Of a stretch of 50,706 bases of DNA, positions 23,970 through 36,685 are shown piece after piece (the stretch's first letter is position 1; every line of letters starts with the position of its first letter). Location: contig ADNK01001857.1 in assembly GCA_000320545.1 (NCBI GenBank), positions 35,001 to 85,706 on the forward strand, in the 5' to 3' direction. A program made the position numbers and the translations under genes. Source of the DNA: Bigelowiella natans CCMP2755. Its lineage: Eukaryota > Cercozoa > Chlorarachniophyceae. The notes under the pieces were generated by a model that was given only the letters and a program-made list of their open reading frames with translations, was not told the DNA's origin and searched no databases.

Positions 23970-25804
23970 ATGTGGATTATGGAGCAGGAGGAGGTCACGA
24001 ACTACTATGAAATTCTGGGAGTGAGTCCACACTCATGCACAACCTTCGATATCAAGAACGCGTGGGAAGAATATCATCAGCACAACTGTCCAGATATTCA
24101 TACCTCGGAGGAGAATAAGGCAAAATATTTCGATGTGCAAAGAGCTGTTGATATGCTCTCCAATCCAACATCAAAGGTCGCGTACGATCAAAGGTAGATT
24201 CTTTTTTATGACCGTAGTCGTAGCGGAAACAAAACTTCATCACCGTCATAATCAACATAATCATAATCACTACCGCAACCATTATCAATGAGAACGATGC
24301 ACAGAACTGAAAATGAATTAATTGGTACGTGATACTTTGTCAGACTGTTGAGACATTTCCGTAAGCGCGGCAAATCCTGGATAGATAAAGATGGAAATGA
24401 TGAGCGCGGAAGAAAATATCCAAAATTGAGTATGAAGGGTGAGAGAAAAACCGTTGACTTGAAGGATGAGGCCACAGGGGAGGAGGAAAAAAAGAGACTA
24501 AGAGACAAGCCAACCAGCCAAACGCCTCCAAAGTCGCAATCTTCCCAAGTCAGTGACCTTTAACACCAGCCTGTAGACATTGGCACATGAATGTGCACTG
24601 CCACTACGGATGAGAGTCACGTACGACTTACACTGTCTCATTATCATCATATTTCATACTGCAATTCAGGAAGCAAAAGCCGCAACAATCGCATCAGCAG
24701 GTAGTAGTCGCATCATCCTAATATTATTGCTTCGAGTTAATAATACATTGATTTTAGGTGAACGCTCTGCTCAGAGCCCTACATGGACGAAGAAGTTGAC
24801 GAAAAGCAATAATGAGGAGGACTTGATTGATGACAGCCTCCCTCGAGAGATCGGGAGCACTCTTTTTGTAATATATTATTATCTGTAATTCTAGAAATCA
24901 TCATCCTCAAAACGATGTCACCCCAACCTCAAATAATTGGAGACACATGTAGTACATAACCATATATGTACATCTGAAACAGGACGAAGTACAGAACAGT
25001 GAGGAGGAAGACCACGTAGATGAATTACAGGACGAAGAGGAAGAGGAAGACCTCGTAGACGAAGTGCAGCATAGTCAAGAGCAAAGAGATATCGTCAGCG
25101 ATTATTCTGTAGAAAGAAATCAGGAGGATGAGGATGAGGAAAGGGAATTTGAAGAGGATGAAGTCTCGGGGGATATTAGCCCAAATGAGGAAGTAAGCGG
25201 TCCTCACACGTGGACCAAGACAAAGCTAAGGTTGTTGGTGCTCATCATCATCAAAATAATCATATTGTGAATACACAATAAAAACTACTACATTCTGAGC
25301 ATGATTGTGGTACCAGGTCATCTCATTCCTGTGGTTTGGTTGTCCTCGTCCTTTTACTTTGCATTTGTTAGAAACTATCTTAAGAGAATGGGATGCTACT
25401 CTACGGATGAATTGCCCTCGTCGCGACGGGAGTTGGTCATCTACGCAGAGAGGTTCTCCATATCATAATTCTTGGTGTAACTAAACCTACTCACCGTCCC
25501 CTCTTTTCTCTCCTTTTTGACATTCTCACTTATTCTATCTTTAGAATAGGTCATTCATGTATACTGAACTAATTTATATCCATTGCCAAAAACACTATAT
25601 GGAAGTCTCTGGTACTCTGACGATGAAGAGGACGACGAAGAAAAGAGCAGCAGCCTCTCAAACTTCGATGATGAAATTCTTTTTGAAAGCATGTTGAAAG
25701 CGTTCCAGAAACAGCGGTCAAAGCATCTCACACGAAAGCAAAAAGCCCTCACGAAAGACTTCTGGGATCTACTCGTTGAGAAGCAGCTTATTAATTTTGA
25801 CTGA
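23970..25804 (+). CDS. J-domain-like protein with CPD replacing HPD and acidic C-terminal region
   Basis: Seven exons: 23970-24193, 24344-24548, 24670-24700, 24758-24867, 24983-25230, 25372-25452 and 25606-25804. All phases close, giving 365 residues. Residues 9-75 form a J domain: NYYEILGVSP, helix II (IKNAWEEYHQHN), the loop CPD at 40-42, helix III (KYFDVQRAVDMLSNP) and KVAYDQR. The HPD motif is what normally stimulates Hsp70 ATPase. Its histidine is Cys here, so classical co-chaperone activity is doubtful (type IV or J-like protein). The middle is basic and Lys-rich, then strongly acidic (repeated EEEE/DE). The end has QKQRSKHLTRKQKALTKDFW. The role is unknown, perhaps scaffold-like. Whether it is a separate gene from the Myb model 33 bp upstream is not certain. 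Its third intron starts GTAGTAGTC. Confidence 0.75.
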
Positions 25805-26605
25805 TAGGGTACTCACTTGATAACTTCACAATCATCCTTAGCATTTGAGACGTCCATCATCAATGATCGAAGGAACCCTTTAATTACTGCTTAAAACTTC
25901 CCTTAAATTCGAATCTGTAGTATAAGCTTAAATGTGTGTAGCATATATATTGCATAAATGTCTTTGACGGAGTATCTAAAATTTGTCGATTGTCATCCTT
26001 TTAGCATATGTATATATGTATATAATCTGCAAGGCATGCCGTACTTATTATTTGTAACGCTGGTGCTGGTCCTCGTGCACAAAGTCTGTTTGGTGCTGCG
26101 TGTATTTTTGCCATAGTTGTAGAGCGGCTTAGCTTTGTTACGCATTCTGCATTGTGTGGTCTTGCTAGCTTGGACCATGACAGTTTATTGTTTTGTAAAC
26201 AACTATAGTCATGATTAATGATAGGACCAGAGGAGACAGGAAAGCTTCATATGAATTCTCATGCGCGCGAGCTAGACATGCATGCATGCACATCTAGATG
26301 TGGCAACACACTGCACTCACAGCTGGTGATTTACGCTGACTCGTACGCGTCTACGTACGGGCGTCACCTGCTGGCTTGATGCCCCGCCGGTGTATGTCAC
26401 ATGGATCGATGTAGCACATATGCAAAGCGCGTATAGCATTGCATGCTCCACAGTTGCAATACATCGTATCCAGCAGCCTACTGTGTGCACAGCATGCGCA
26501 TATAGCCTTATTGCGAATAGAAGAGAGTATATCATGTCAAAGCAATGCTTGAGGATGATCGAGACACGGTATATACTGTACAAAATCTCGCAGGCATGTA
26601 CGTGC
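25805..26605. other. Intergenic region between convergent J-protein and transporter genes
   Basis: No coding model on either strand. It contains mixed unique sequence with alternating ATGCATGC-like words near 26275-26290. It should carry both polyadenylation regions of the flanking convergent genes. Confidence 0.45.
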
Positions 26606-26609
26606 AACG

Positions 26610-27798
26610 CTAATTTTTTTTTCCCTTTATTTTTCCAGTGGAAAACTCCTTTCGAGACATTCCATACCTACAAAGAGTTGATAAAGAAAGTAGCATTTTT
26701 TTTATAAAAGAGCTTTCTGACCAAATTGTTCCAACATACCAAGCACTGCCGACCAGAGATAACATTATTCCGGTGATCTCACCCTGAAATTGTAACCTCA
26801 AGTATATCAGATTATATACAAAGACGCTCAATTTTGAAGCTTACCGTGGAAGGGAAACTCTCAATCCCACATATAAAACTGAGAGCTATGATGATGAACT
26901 TGTGCAGCAACAACACAGCAAATTTCAGTGAATGAAGGTTGAAGTGTAATGAGCATTGAAATCACCTTTTGAATAACTGCTGCTATTCCTTGTACTATAA
27001 CCGCTATCACTCACCACAACAACAACTACTTTTTCTACTACTATCTACATCTACTTCTACTACTCTACTAATATTGCTCCTACTACCACGACTACTATCA
27101 CAAACTGCTGTCTTTACCTTGTTCGAATTCCTCACAACGCTGAACGAAGTTGAAGAGATTAGGGTTTGCAGTCTGATAGCTGTTGTGCTAATAAAGAAAC
27201 CACCCACCATGGTGGCTGCCAAACATGCTTTCTCTAAAACAGGGAGGGCCATCAACTTTCTATACGGCTCCTCCTTTGTAGCTAATTCTCCATTTAAAGT
27301 AGCCATGTACAGAAGGACGGGGCTACTGAGAATACTAAATAATATGTATAGTACGATACGATAGAACAATCGGTTTGATGAAGGAGCACGTAGCGAGGGT
27401 AATAAATAAGTACCAGTGGTAAAATTGCTGTCCATGCATTGATAGCGGCCAGTTCTAAGGGAGAATCATAAAACCACTAATTGAATGTTTTGCGAACAGG
27501 CAATGGAATGACGTTAGGGTCATCAATGGAACTTCTAATTCCCTACCTTGACTAAATGCCGTACCCAAAGGTCGTACAATATATTGCAGGCCAAGTGTAT
27601 CAAAGTCCATATATGAGCAGCTAAGTGTAGCAATTTCTTTCTCAGTTCAGTCTTCAATTTCGTAGTTAAAATTCATTTATTTCGTGCGTCTAACGCACCT
27701 ACTTACTCACTCACCTCTTCCCGCATGTGATAAAACACTGCTCAAACTTCGATAGTAAACCAAAGAGCCGACAAAAATTACTATCAAGGCCCCCACAG

Positions 27799-27833
<35 letters not shown>

Positions 27834-28872
27834 TGCTTATCGACAGCTGCAGCAAATAGAGTAGTAGTTCAGAGAGGGATAATACTTACTACTTCTGTCG
27901 CAAATATTACTGGTGCTGGTGCTGCTACTACTACTGCTACTACCACTATCATATGTTCTGCTCGGGATTATTACCTTTGAAAGCACTGTACGCTGCAGAA
28001 TATGTACTTCGATCACAGCAAAGATCAGCGAGCTCATGTTCCGAAATACGATGAGAGTAGCCAATCCCGCAAATTTCATCGCTGCGAGCACATCCACGGG
28101 GACATTTTTATTCAAAGTAAATTCAAGCATAAAATGAATTTCATCATCATTGCTTCGTCGTCGTCATCATTATCATCATCATCATAATTTCATCCTCATC
28201 ATCCATCATTTTACCTTGCAAGTTAGATGAAAGATTGAACACGAACAAGAGAGTCGCTATAGACCAGCGCACGACGATTCGAGAATCAAATATTGAGTAC
28301 TGTTCAAGGATGTTCCATTCAGTAAAGAAGCACACCATTTCGAAACAACTTCGCCTTTCTATCGACAACGATGCAGAAGGTTACAAAAAATTAAAATATG
28401 CGTGAATTACTTTCAGCTTTTTCTTCTTTTCCTTTGTTCGTATCAAGTAATCATATCCGATTGATGATACAAAATTGAAAGCAAAGGAACACTGAAGGAG
28501 GAGGTTTGGATACCTACACAAAGAAGGAGAATAAGCACTGCCACGGGCATTTCGTCGAAATGTCTTTACTTACCCCCAAGTGTGGACAGCAACTTTGTTC
28601 AGTAGTGTGAGAATGATGGAAAATAAGGCGTAGGCAGTGCACCATGACGCAACCAGTACAGTGGAAGTCGTTGGTGCTGTGCAATGGGAGGAGCCCTCCT
28701 TCATGCCAAACTTGGGGGGGGATGACTTGTCAGCATCCTCATTGTCGTCATCAACTGCTGTTTCCGCATCATCTATTGCAATGGAACTTCGCGTCGATCT
28801 TAAATCTTTCACTCCATTTCTCGTTGAGTTCTCAGGGGCGCCTGGAGGCCTCTTGCGTTTGAGCAAGGGCAT
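26610..28872 (-). CDS. Nucleotide-sugar/triose-phosphate-type transporter (drug/metabolite superfamily)
   Basis: Ten exons (minus): 28872-28574, 28513-28411, 28299-28215, 28081-27975, 27802-27715, 27620-27547, 27454-27414, 27334-27118, 26898-26845 and 26783-26610. All phases close, giving 413 residues. After a charged cytosolic N terminus (MPLLKRKRPPGAPENSTRNG) come multiple hydrophobic helices. Family-type positions include ALFSIILTLLNKVAVHTWGY, NLSSNLQAMKFAGLATLIVF, RNMSSLIFAVIEVHIL, GQQFYHCILSSPVLLYMA, SSTSFSVVRNSNK and GEITGIMLSLVGSAWYVGT. The S-x-TSF-x-V-x-x-x-NK pattern matches Golgi GDP-mannose-type transporters, which exchange a nucleotide sugar for the monophosphate. Substrate and membrane are inferred only from this. 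The intron before exon 27802-27715 is an (AT)n tract running straight into the CAG acceptor. The gene is divergent from the P450 gene. Confidence 0.85.
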
Positions 28873-29301
28873 CGTCGTTGGTCAGGACACGTAACTGCTC
28901 GTGGTTGCAGCCATTCGAAAGCAACCACGAACTGATGGTTTATTTAGATATTATTTTATACTATAAATATCTAAATATTCTACATTCCTTTTTCACCGTT
29001 AATTAGATGTTGTCTATGTTGTTTGTGAGGTTGGCATCGTTTGTGTTTTATTATGGAAGAATGTCCGACGACGTCGCCGCCACACAAAAGGACGACAAGG
29101 GAGATACATACCCCGAGATACCCTACTGCTGCAATCTATCCCTCTCCCCCCTCTGCGAGGAGAAGACTTGCCGACCGAAATTGGGGACTGAACGCATCGA
29201 TGGTGTGGTGAAAAGTAGAAACCTACTTTCACTCTAGATCTCCTTGTAACCCTTCTTGTTTAAGATATTCTTACACCTGGAGTGTGGGTCGGTCATCATC
29301 A
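28873..29301. promoter_or_regulatory. Divergent promoter region between transporter and P450 genes
   Basis: The transporter ATG (28872, minus) and the P450 ATG (29302, plus) are 429 bp apart and diverge, so both promoters must lie here or overlap 5' introns. The stretch 28935-28990 is AT-rich (TATTTAGATATTATTTTATA and similar) and could hold core promoter elements. This is inferred from arrangement; no defined box was recognised. Confidence 0.4.
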
Positions 29302-31380
29302 ATGAGAACTACCTTCCCTCTGGCTGCTGCCTTTACCGCTGCCGCTTTCGGGTTGAGTCTTCTCTTGCTAGGAGAACCAAAGCCTGCTACTCTAGGGCAG
29401 AGGCTCTCCCTAGCCCTCTTCTCAGCACAAGCGACGACAAATCCCGTCAAAGCAGTTACTACTACTACTACTACTACTGCTGCTGCTGCCACTCTCCACA
29501 TCGAAGCTGCCCGCTTACGACGGGGAAGTGGGAAAATTAGATGGGGCAGGAGATGTATGACAGGGAGAGCTTCCAGCCTAGAGAAAAAGGATGAAGAGGC
29601 AAACTCGGAGACTGGGCGACGACAACAACAACAACAACCAAGGCGAAATAAAATCGATGGGTTCGTAAGCAATAGTAGAATTAGGGGCAGCAATGGCAGG
29701 GTTGGCAGCAATGGAGGTGACGGCGACATGACATTGTCACAACTGCCTCAGATACTCAACGATCTTACGTCCACAATGTCGTCGATTATAGAGACCTCGA
29801 ACAAGATGTTGAAGGAAAAGCCTGAATGGCTACCGCCTGGTCCTGATGCTGACATATCGGTCGGGATGGTTTCAAATCCCGTTGCAACTGTCGCGGAGCT
29901 CTCCAGAGAGTATGGGAAAATTGTAGGGGCACGTATGGCAGGCGAGAACATCGTCCTTGTCGCCGATTCCGACGTTGCGGCATTCATCCTATCAACACGC
30001 GCGGCGAAGAATTTGACCAAAGAGGGCACAGCATTCTTTCCAACGAGTGAGCTGACAGGGAATGGGCTATTAGTATCTGATGGAGATGTTTGGAAGCGAC
30101 AACGCCGTTTGGCTAACCCTGCATTTCGCACAGCATCGGTTAATAGGTATAAGGAGGTCATGCTGGATGAGGCTGCAAGTCTGTTTTCAGCTTGGTCATC
30201 AGGGAAAAAAGACGTATACAGAGAATATAATGATTTGACCCTCAGGATAGCTTCCCGAACTCTATTTGGAGCGTCTGTTACGGGCACAGAGGCTGGTGAA
30301 ATCAATGACGCGATAAAGACTGCTTTTACCTTCTTCTCAAAGAGGGCTGCAAACCCCCTTTTGCAAGCTTTGCCATCGTGGGTACCAATACAAGAGAATC
30401 TCGAATTTGCAGACTCAGTTAGACGACTCGACGCTGCGGTTTTCAAAATAATTCAGGAGAGGAGGAATATGCTACTACTTGACGCGGATAGCGACTGTTC
30501 TAATAACATATCAAGGAGCGGTAGTAGCAGCAGTAGCAACAGCAGCAGCCGCAGCATCACCAGAGAAGATGCAGGTCCACTGCGACGACGAGAATCTGTA
30601 GAGGGCGGTCTCTTAGACACCCTTCTCCTTGAGAAGGATGAAGAAGGAAAAGGCATGACTGATGAAAGCTTACGGGATGAGCTGAATACCCTTATAATAG
30701 CCGGACAAGAGACTAGTGCAATTTTACTTGCCTGGACGACTGCTCTTTTAGCATTTAATCCTGCCAGTATCATCAAAGTACAGCGAGAGATCGATGACTT
30801 TTTTAACAAGAAGAAAAATGAGTTTTCTGATACTGCTATTGATCCTATCGGGGAAGATTATCTTTCTGCCTTGCCTTTTCTCCAAGCTTGCATATTAGAA
30901 TCTATGCGTCTCTATCCTCCAGCATTCCTAATGGGGAGGAATGTCAATTCTACGGAGGGTCAACAAATAGGCGATTTCAGCATTCCAAAAGACACCACAG
31001 TTCTCTTAGCACCCTACGTGATCCACAGAGACCCTGCCATCTATCATTCCCCAAACCGTTTTCTCCCTGAGCGGTGGCTGGAAAGCGAGAAGGGTGATAA
31101 TAATAATAATAATAATAATAATAATAGCAGTAGAAGCTGGGTAGAGATCTTGAAAGATGGAGCTCAGAGTGGGCAATACCTCCCCTTTGGTGCAGGTCCA
31201 AGAGTTTGTATTGGAACAGGCTTTGCGATGTTAGAGGCCAGCATTGTGTTAGTCGAGTTGTTAAGACGATTTTCGTTACGACCGACGGGTAAACTCCCAG
31301 AGCCAAATGCCCTCATAACACTTCGTCCATCTATGTTTGAAGTTGAACTCAGAGCTCGTATGCATTATACTTCTAGATAA
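29302..31380 (+). CDS. Cytochrome P450 (CYP97-clan-like), intronless
   Basis: This is a single uninterrupted frame of 692 residues, longer than the typical P450 of about 500. All core motifs are present: WKRQRRLANPAF (helix C), AGQETS (I-helix oxygen-activation, about 467-472), ESMR (K-helix ExxR, about 533-536), PERW (about 589) and the haem loop FGAGPRVCIG with Cys636. These enzymes insert oxygen into hydrophobic substrates using electrons from a reductase. AGQETS and the overall pattern recall CYP97-type carotenoid hydroxylases, but the substrate is not established. The N terminus (MRTTFPLAAAFTAAAFGLSL) is a hydrophobic targeting or anchor segment, followed by a Thr/Ala run encoded by an (ACT)n(GCT)n tract, a Gln run and a Ser/Asn-rich insert near 400. 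An Asn run encoded by (AAT)n lies just before the haem region. The GTG 18 bp upstream is in frame, but ATG 29302 is preferred. It lacks introns, unlike every neighbour. Confidence 0.95.
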   Translation: MRTTFPLAAAFTAAAFGLSLLLLGEPKPATLGQRLSLALFSAQATTNPVKAVTTTTTTTAAAATLHIEAARLRRGSGKIRWGRRCMTGRASSLEKKDEEANSETGRRQQQQQPRRNKIDGFVSNSRIRGSNGRVGSNGGDGDMTLSQLPQILNDLTSTMSSIIETSNKMLKEKPEWLPPGPDADISVGMVSNPVATVAELSREYGKIVGARMAGENIVLVADSDVAAFILSTRAAKNLTKEGTAFFPTSELTGNGLLVSDGDVWKRQRRLANPAFRTASVNRYKEVMLDEAASLFSAWSSGKKDVYREYNDLTLRIASRTLFGASVTGTEAGEINDAIKTAFTFFSKRAANPLLQALPSWVPIQENLEFADSVRRLDAAVFKIIQERRNMLLLDADSDCSNNISRSGSSSSSNSSSRSITREDAGPLRRRESVEGGLLDTLLLEKDEEGKGMTDESLRDELNTLIIAGQETSAILLAWTTALLAFNPASIIKVQREIDDFFNKKKNEFSDTAIDPIGEDYLSALPFLQACILESMRLYPPAFLMGRNVNSTEGQQIGDFSIPKDTTVLLAPYVIHRDPAIYHSPNRFLPERWLESEKGDNNNNNNNNNSSRSWVEILKDGAQSGQYLPFGAGPRVCIGTGFAMLEASIVLVELLRRFSLRPTGKLPEPNALITLRPSMFEVELRARMHYTSR

Positions 31381-32100
31381 TGAAGACGTACTTTATGATT
31401 ATATTAGATGCGCCTGCAGCTACACACCAGCTTATAGCATTGATCTCATCACTCTTGCTGCTGGTACGTTAGCATTCGTACTTGCTAGCTTGCTTGGTTA
31501 ATGAGTAATAATCTAGCCTTGTATTCGATCATTATTCCGCTTGTTCCTGTTAGATAGTAACATGTACAGATGGGAATGGCAATAATTTCAACACTTCACA
31601 AGTTACCATGGCGTATTGCATTCTAATTAATGGTAATGCAGCGCATTGACTTGCGCGTGCATTGATAGCAAGTTGTGACTTGGGGTTGATAGCGTCGCTT
31701 TAAGTGACTGTCCGTACAGGTGCGGCCATGGCGCGTGGCGCATCTAGACATCTTAGCTTTACATACATGCTTGGTAAAAGCATGCTCTGCGCGCCTTCGT
31801 TTGCACGCGGGGGAGATTCTCATATTACGTACTCATTTAGATTAGCCGTGTAAGGCATTTGTAGAGAAGTGTCGGCGCAAAAAATGAGTGATACAGCCGC
31901 GCCATTATAAACAAGCTATATTAGAGTTGCGATTATCTGTGCCATTTGATTAATCATTTGGTCATGTGACAGCTCGTAATCATCTCCCCCTTCCCTTCCG
32001 TTGAACGATGTTGTGAACCATATGTTGTTGTCTAGGTGGTTGTCGGGAGTAGTTGCAGCACCCAAACCCAACAAATACGTGATATTGGATGACGATTGAG
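31381..32100. other. Intergenic region downstream of the P450
   Basis: No gene recognised. It contains unique, repeat-poor sequence with GCATGC/GCGCAT-like words, resembling the other repeat-poor intergenic regions (about 8.0-9.1, 11.1-11.8 and 26.2-26.6 kb). Confidence 0.45.
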
Positions 32101-32506
32101 CTATTCATGATTATCACCAGCATCTTTGCCACCTGCAACCTTGCTGTCGTCAAGAATGGTGAACGAAAAGTTAGTGCTTTTTGCAATGACGTCAAGATAA
32201 CTGTTGCTACTGCTGCTGCATTGTCCTGTGCTTGTGGTACTACTACTACTCTTCTCTTCATCATTCGGTCGGTCTATAGAGACGATGATGGAAGACTTGG
32301 CCACGCATTTTCTTTCAGTAAAATCTAATGATGGGGTAGCTGCTTTCCATTTCATGATTGAGGTCTTTGTAACTCCGACATCACTGATACTCATCCTGCC
32401 CATTGGACGTGCTAAGGTTTGGAGACCATGAGCTTGTAGCAAGCGCACTATAGCAAGTGTTCCTTGAAAATAGTGTGGAGGTGATGGTGGTGGTGGTGAT
32501 GATGAT

Positions 32507-32537
<31 letters not shown>

Positions 32538-32709
32538 ATGCATGGTCAACAATATGAGGAGGGCTGGTGCTGCTTCTGCTTCTGCTCTCTTCGAGATGAG
32601 CGCCATTATCTTCATTTCTGTTCAGAACCAAAAGTTGTTTCGCAGGTCCCTTGTTGCTAAACACTTGCTCGCCAAGAAATGGCAGTAGCACGTCAAGATC
32701 TACATATGT
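32101..32709 (-). CDS. Predicted Ser-rich coding exon, unknown product
   Basis: A minus-strand open frame follows an ATATGTAG acceptor near 32702 and ends at the stop at 32101. It reads DLDVLLPFLGEQVFSNKGPA, then a poly-Ser/Pro run encoded by (TCC)n/(TCA)n repeats. Non-repetitive sequence follows (YFQGTLAIVRLLQAHGLQTL, RMSISDVGVTKTSIMKWKAA), and this part is what argues for real coding. A possible preceding exon at about 32880-32760 reads KVFPNSTLGASC plus a Ser run. The segment could be the last exon of the minus-strand gene to its right or a separate gene. No family was recognised. Confidence 0.4.
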
Positions 32710-32890
32710 TGTTGGTAATGATGATGATGAGGATGATGATAGTGATAATCATGTTTCTCAAAATCAATGAGGCGGCAGTGGAAGCATATAGGTTGGATGA
32801 TGATGATGTTGATGATGATGATGATGATGATTCTGAGCTACATGATGCTCCGAGAGTTGAGTTGGGAAAGACCTTCAAGTCAACCTATAC

Positions 32891-32929
<39 letters not shown>

Positions 32930-33358
32930 ATATAAATGTGTGCCCATCATTACATTATTGACAAAGATTCATTCAATGCAGTAGTGTTATGGCTACATAT
33001 GAGAAATGGTGGATAGTTTTGTCAATAATCACTATCATTATCACCATCATGATCATGATCATGATCACCACTATTATCAACAACAACATCGATGTACTCC
33101 TCCTCCTCCTCCCCTCCCCATCTCGTTTCGTCATCTGCATCATCATCATCATCATCATCATCATCACTCAGCAATCAACGTATGGTGTGGTTTGTGCGAG
33201 TGGAATGGTGCTATAAACGACCACGCATATGTGCTTAATAACTCGAATCGGCACCTACACAATGATAACCATTTAATATCATCATCAGAGACATTGGGCT
33301 GCTTGAATGGATTTACTCAGGTCTGAATATAAATAGTGTGTTAATAGTTTTCATTGAT

Positions 33359-33536
33359 TTAGCAGCAACTGTAGCTATTATACAATACCGATAACGAGTG
33401 TGCAAGAACAGCGCCTGGATGTGGGAGTTTAGATGCATCTAATTCAGACGCCAACTTCTTCATTGAAAGAGCAGCAGGGTCGTCTCCAGGGTAGGTTTTG
33501 CTACTGCTACCGCTACTACTGCTGCTACTGTTGCTT

Positions 33537-33573
<37 letters not shown>

Positions 33574-33651
33574 CAGTGGAAGAGGAAGAAGAAGATGGAG
33601 AAGAGGATGCTTTGCTATCATTAGTGTCTTCTTCGTTGCAGCTGGTCCCAT

Positions 33652-33686
<35 letters not shown>

Positions 33687-34922
33687 CTGGTGGTGCGGGG
33701 TAGAATTTTGCCAGCAAATGAAAACACTCTAGATACCATTGATCCCAACGATGTAGCAGCAGACCAAGGCGATGATGATGATGATGATATCGAAGCTCTA
33801 CGAACGTAAGAAAAGAAAAAGAAGAAGAAGAAGAAGAAGAAGAAGAAGAAGAAGAATATATGTCTACATTCAAAACAATTGAATAATAAAAATTATTACA
33901 CAAACAAAAGAATCACTACTTATGGAGTGAAAATGTAACAACCTTGTAGCTTCTTCTTTTTCTTTTTTTTCTTCTTCTTCTATTTCTTCTATATTTGCTT
34001 TTCCCTCGATGGTCTCAGGAGTTGGTAGTAGCGAACTCTCAGAAGATAGTGCGCGAATCTGTTCATAATATAGATCATAAAAATGAAGATAGTAGTAGTA
34101 GTAGTAGTAGTAGTAGTGCATGGATCTGTTCATATAGATCGCTGATGATGAGTCTTTTATTGTTTTCCTTTCTTCCACTATGATGATTATTAACTCTACC
34201 AACTATATATCACAAGTCACTTATGATCATCACTAGTTTTTGACTTAACAAGATATGCACGACTAATACATGGCCCCTCTCTCAGCCCCCCCCCCCCCCC
34301 CCATTCTCACCACTACTACTACTACTACTACATACCTCTGCAGGAACTAAACGCTCCACGAATTCGAAGAAATCACCTGTGCAATCGATGATAGATATAT
34401 ACGATAAGTGTACCAGTGGTAATTGAAGCAAGGCAGCTGGATATGGCAGCAGCAGCAGCAGCAGCATCATCATCAGATTCAAGCAGTAACATACTGGTGG
34501 TCGCGTTTTTGTCTTTCTGAATAGTTCTTAGCCCCTTCGCATATCTGGAGGTGAGGGGGGGGGGATTAGAGAAGGAGGAGAAGGTAGAAGAGTGGAACAG
34601 GAGGATAGGGATGGAATTTGCTGTCAATATTGCTCCGAAACCATCATCATCATCATCATCATTAGTCTTTGTAGATAATGTGATGATCGTAGGAGGCAAA
34701 AAGCAGCAGCAGCAGCAGCACTACCTGAGAATGTAAGGTCGAGACTCAGAGTCCAAGCTCCCAAACACCAGCACCTGAACATAAGTGGTAGTAGTAGTAG
34801 TAATGATGATGATGAATATGATGATGATGATGATGATGATGATCTTAAAATGGGTAGTAGTAGTAGTAGTAGTAGTAGTAGTAAGTAGTAGTAGTAAGTG
34901 TTGGTTTTGTGGTTGTCATCGG

Positions 34923-34964
<42 letters not shown>

Positions 34965-36112
34965 CCAAATCATGGAGTAAGTTGACGGATTCGGAGCTGC
35001 ATTTCCAGGCATCCTTCAAGGTCTCTCCACGCTAAGCAAATGGTTGTTGTTGTTATTGTGTTCGTCATTCATTCATGAATTGATTCATTGCTTCATTCAT
35101 TAACACTGATCCATCCATTTCATTTGTGTCAAAATCAGTAATATCATCAACAATACCAATCATCATCGTCATCGTCATCATCATCATCACCATCATTGTG
35201 TTGCTTTTCCATTGTGCATGCCATCGTGTCATCAGGCTGATGATACTAATGGATTATTCTCAGTTGTTGATCATATATGTTGTTGGTAACAAACACCTTC
35301 AATATCCTCGTATTTTTGAGAGCACCTATAACACCCAGGAGAAGATCTTTGCCTTTTCTATCATATAGAGCTTTGATTCCTAAGGAGCGACCATTCTCGT
35401 ACGTACGCATTAAGAACTTGATGTCTTCCTCTACATTCTACAACAAATATAACGATAATAACAACAACAATAACAACAACAATAATAGGAGAAGAGGGAT
35501 ACAGCAGCAGCAACAGCAGCAGAAAACAAATAAAATGAAGAACAAATGAGAAGACTTTCTCTACGATTCAAGAAAGAGCATTATTTAAAGGCAAGTGATG
35601 ATATATCCTTTGTGAGGAAAGCATAATTTACAAGCCTCCCTATCATCTCTAAAGATAATAGGTAGCACACGTTTATCGTCTTCTAACCATCTTACATCAT
35701 TATTCTAACCATCTTACATCATTATTCTAACCATCTTACATCATTATTCCTCCTCCCAATCATAATCGATCAATACTAAATTAAATCAATCGATATAATC
35801 TCGATGAAATGCTACTACTACTTTTATGCGGTGATGTAGGATATCAGTAGCGATCTTGAGAATGAATATGACAAGGGTTTCTGAGTTTATGTTCATCTTA
35901 TCCCTGAGAACCGAAGCTACGTTTGGATGATCTTCAACGAATGCAGTCCAATAAAGACGCAGTGTGCGACGTTCTCCTTTCTCTAATATTCTACACACAT
36001 TGATTTCAAAATATGTAGAATAATACAATAATAATAGAAACAACAAGAATAACAAGAACAAGAAGCATAAGACGACAGTAGCAACCATAGAAATGAAAGA
36101 AAGCCAGAGAGA

Positions 36113-36157
<45 letters not shown>

Positions 36158-36653
36158 AAGTTCAATACTAAGCTAATATGCATTGCAAAACACGGTTTTG
36201 TCTTCTCATAATCTCGTCATGATGTGACTGGAAATTTGGTGGCAGTAGCATGCATGGCTATTATTATCGATGATAGTGCAAAGTGCTGATTATTGATATG
36301 TATAAATATTATGTGTTACCTCCTTAAGATTTGCTCCCATGTTTTGACGGAAAGAGTCGGTAAGGGGGTGCTGTTGACAGCACCAGTGTTTCTACCGATC
36401 ATGCCAGGAGGAGGACTGCTGCTGCTCTTAATAAAATTATTGTTATTATTATTATTGTCATTATTATTATTTAATAATTCTCCGTCTGCTGGTGGTGCTC
36501 TCCCTCTACGTTGTCTTTTCCGGAATAATTCTTTCATCTCCCTATCCACATCCCATGAATCGTCCACACAAGACACCACAAATCTAAGCAAGAAGAAGAG
36601 GAGGAAGAACAGAACGAGATGACGTATAATTAGATAATGATTATCAGTTTTAT

Positions 36654-36685
<32 letters not shown>

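Noticed and set aside
29007-29237. Short plus-strand frame upstream of the P450
   Set aside because: It lies in the divergent promoter/5' UTR interval and shows no family pattern; an equal-length frame exists on the other strand.
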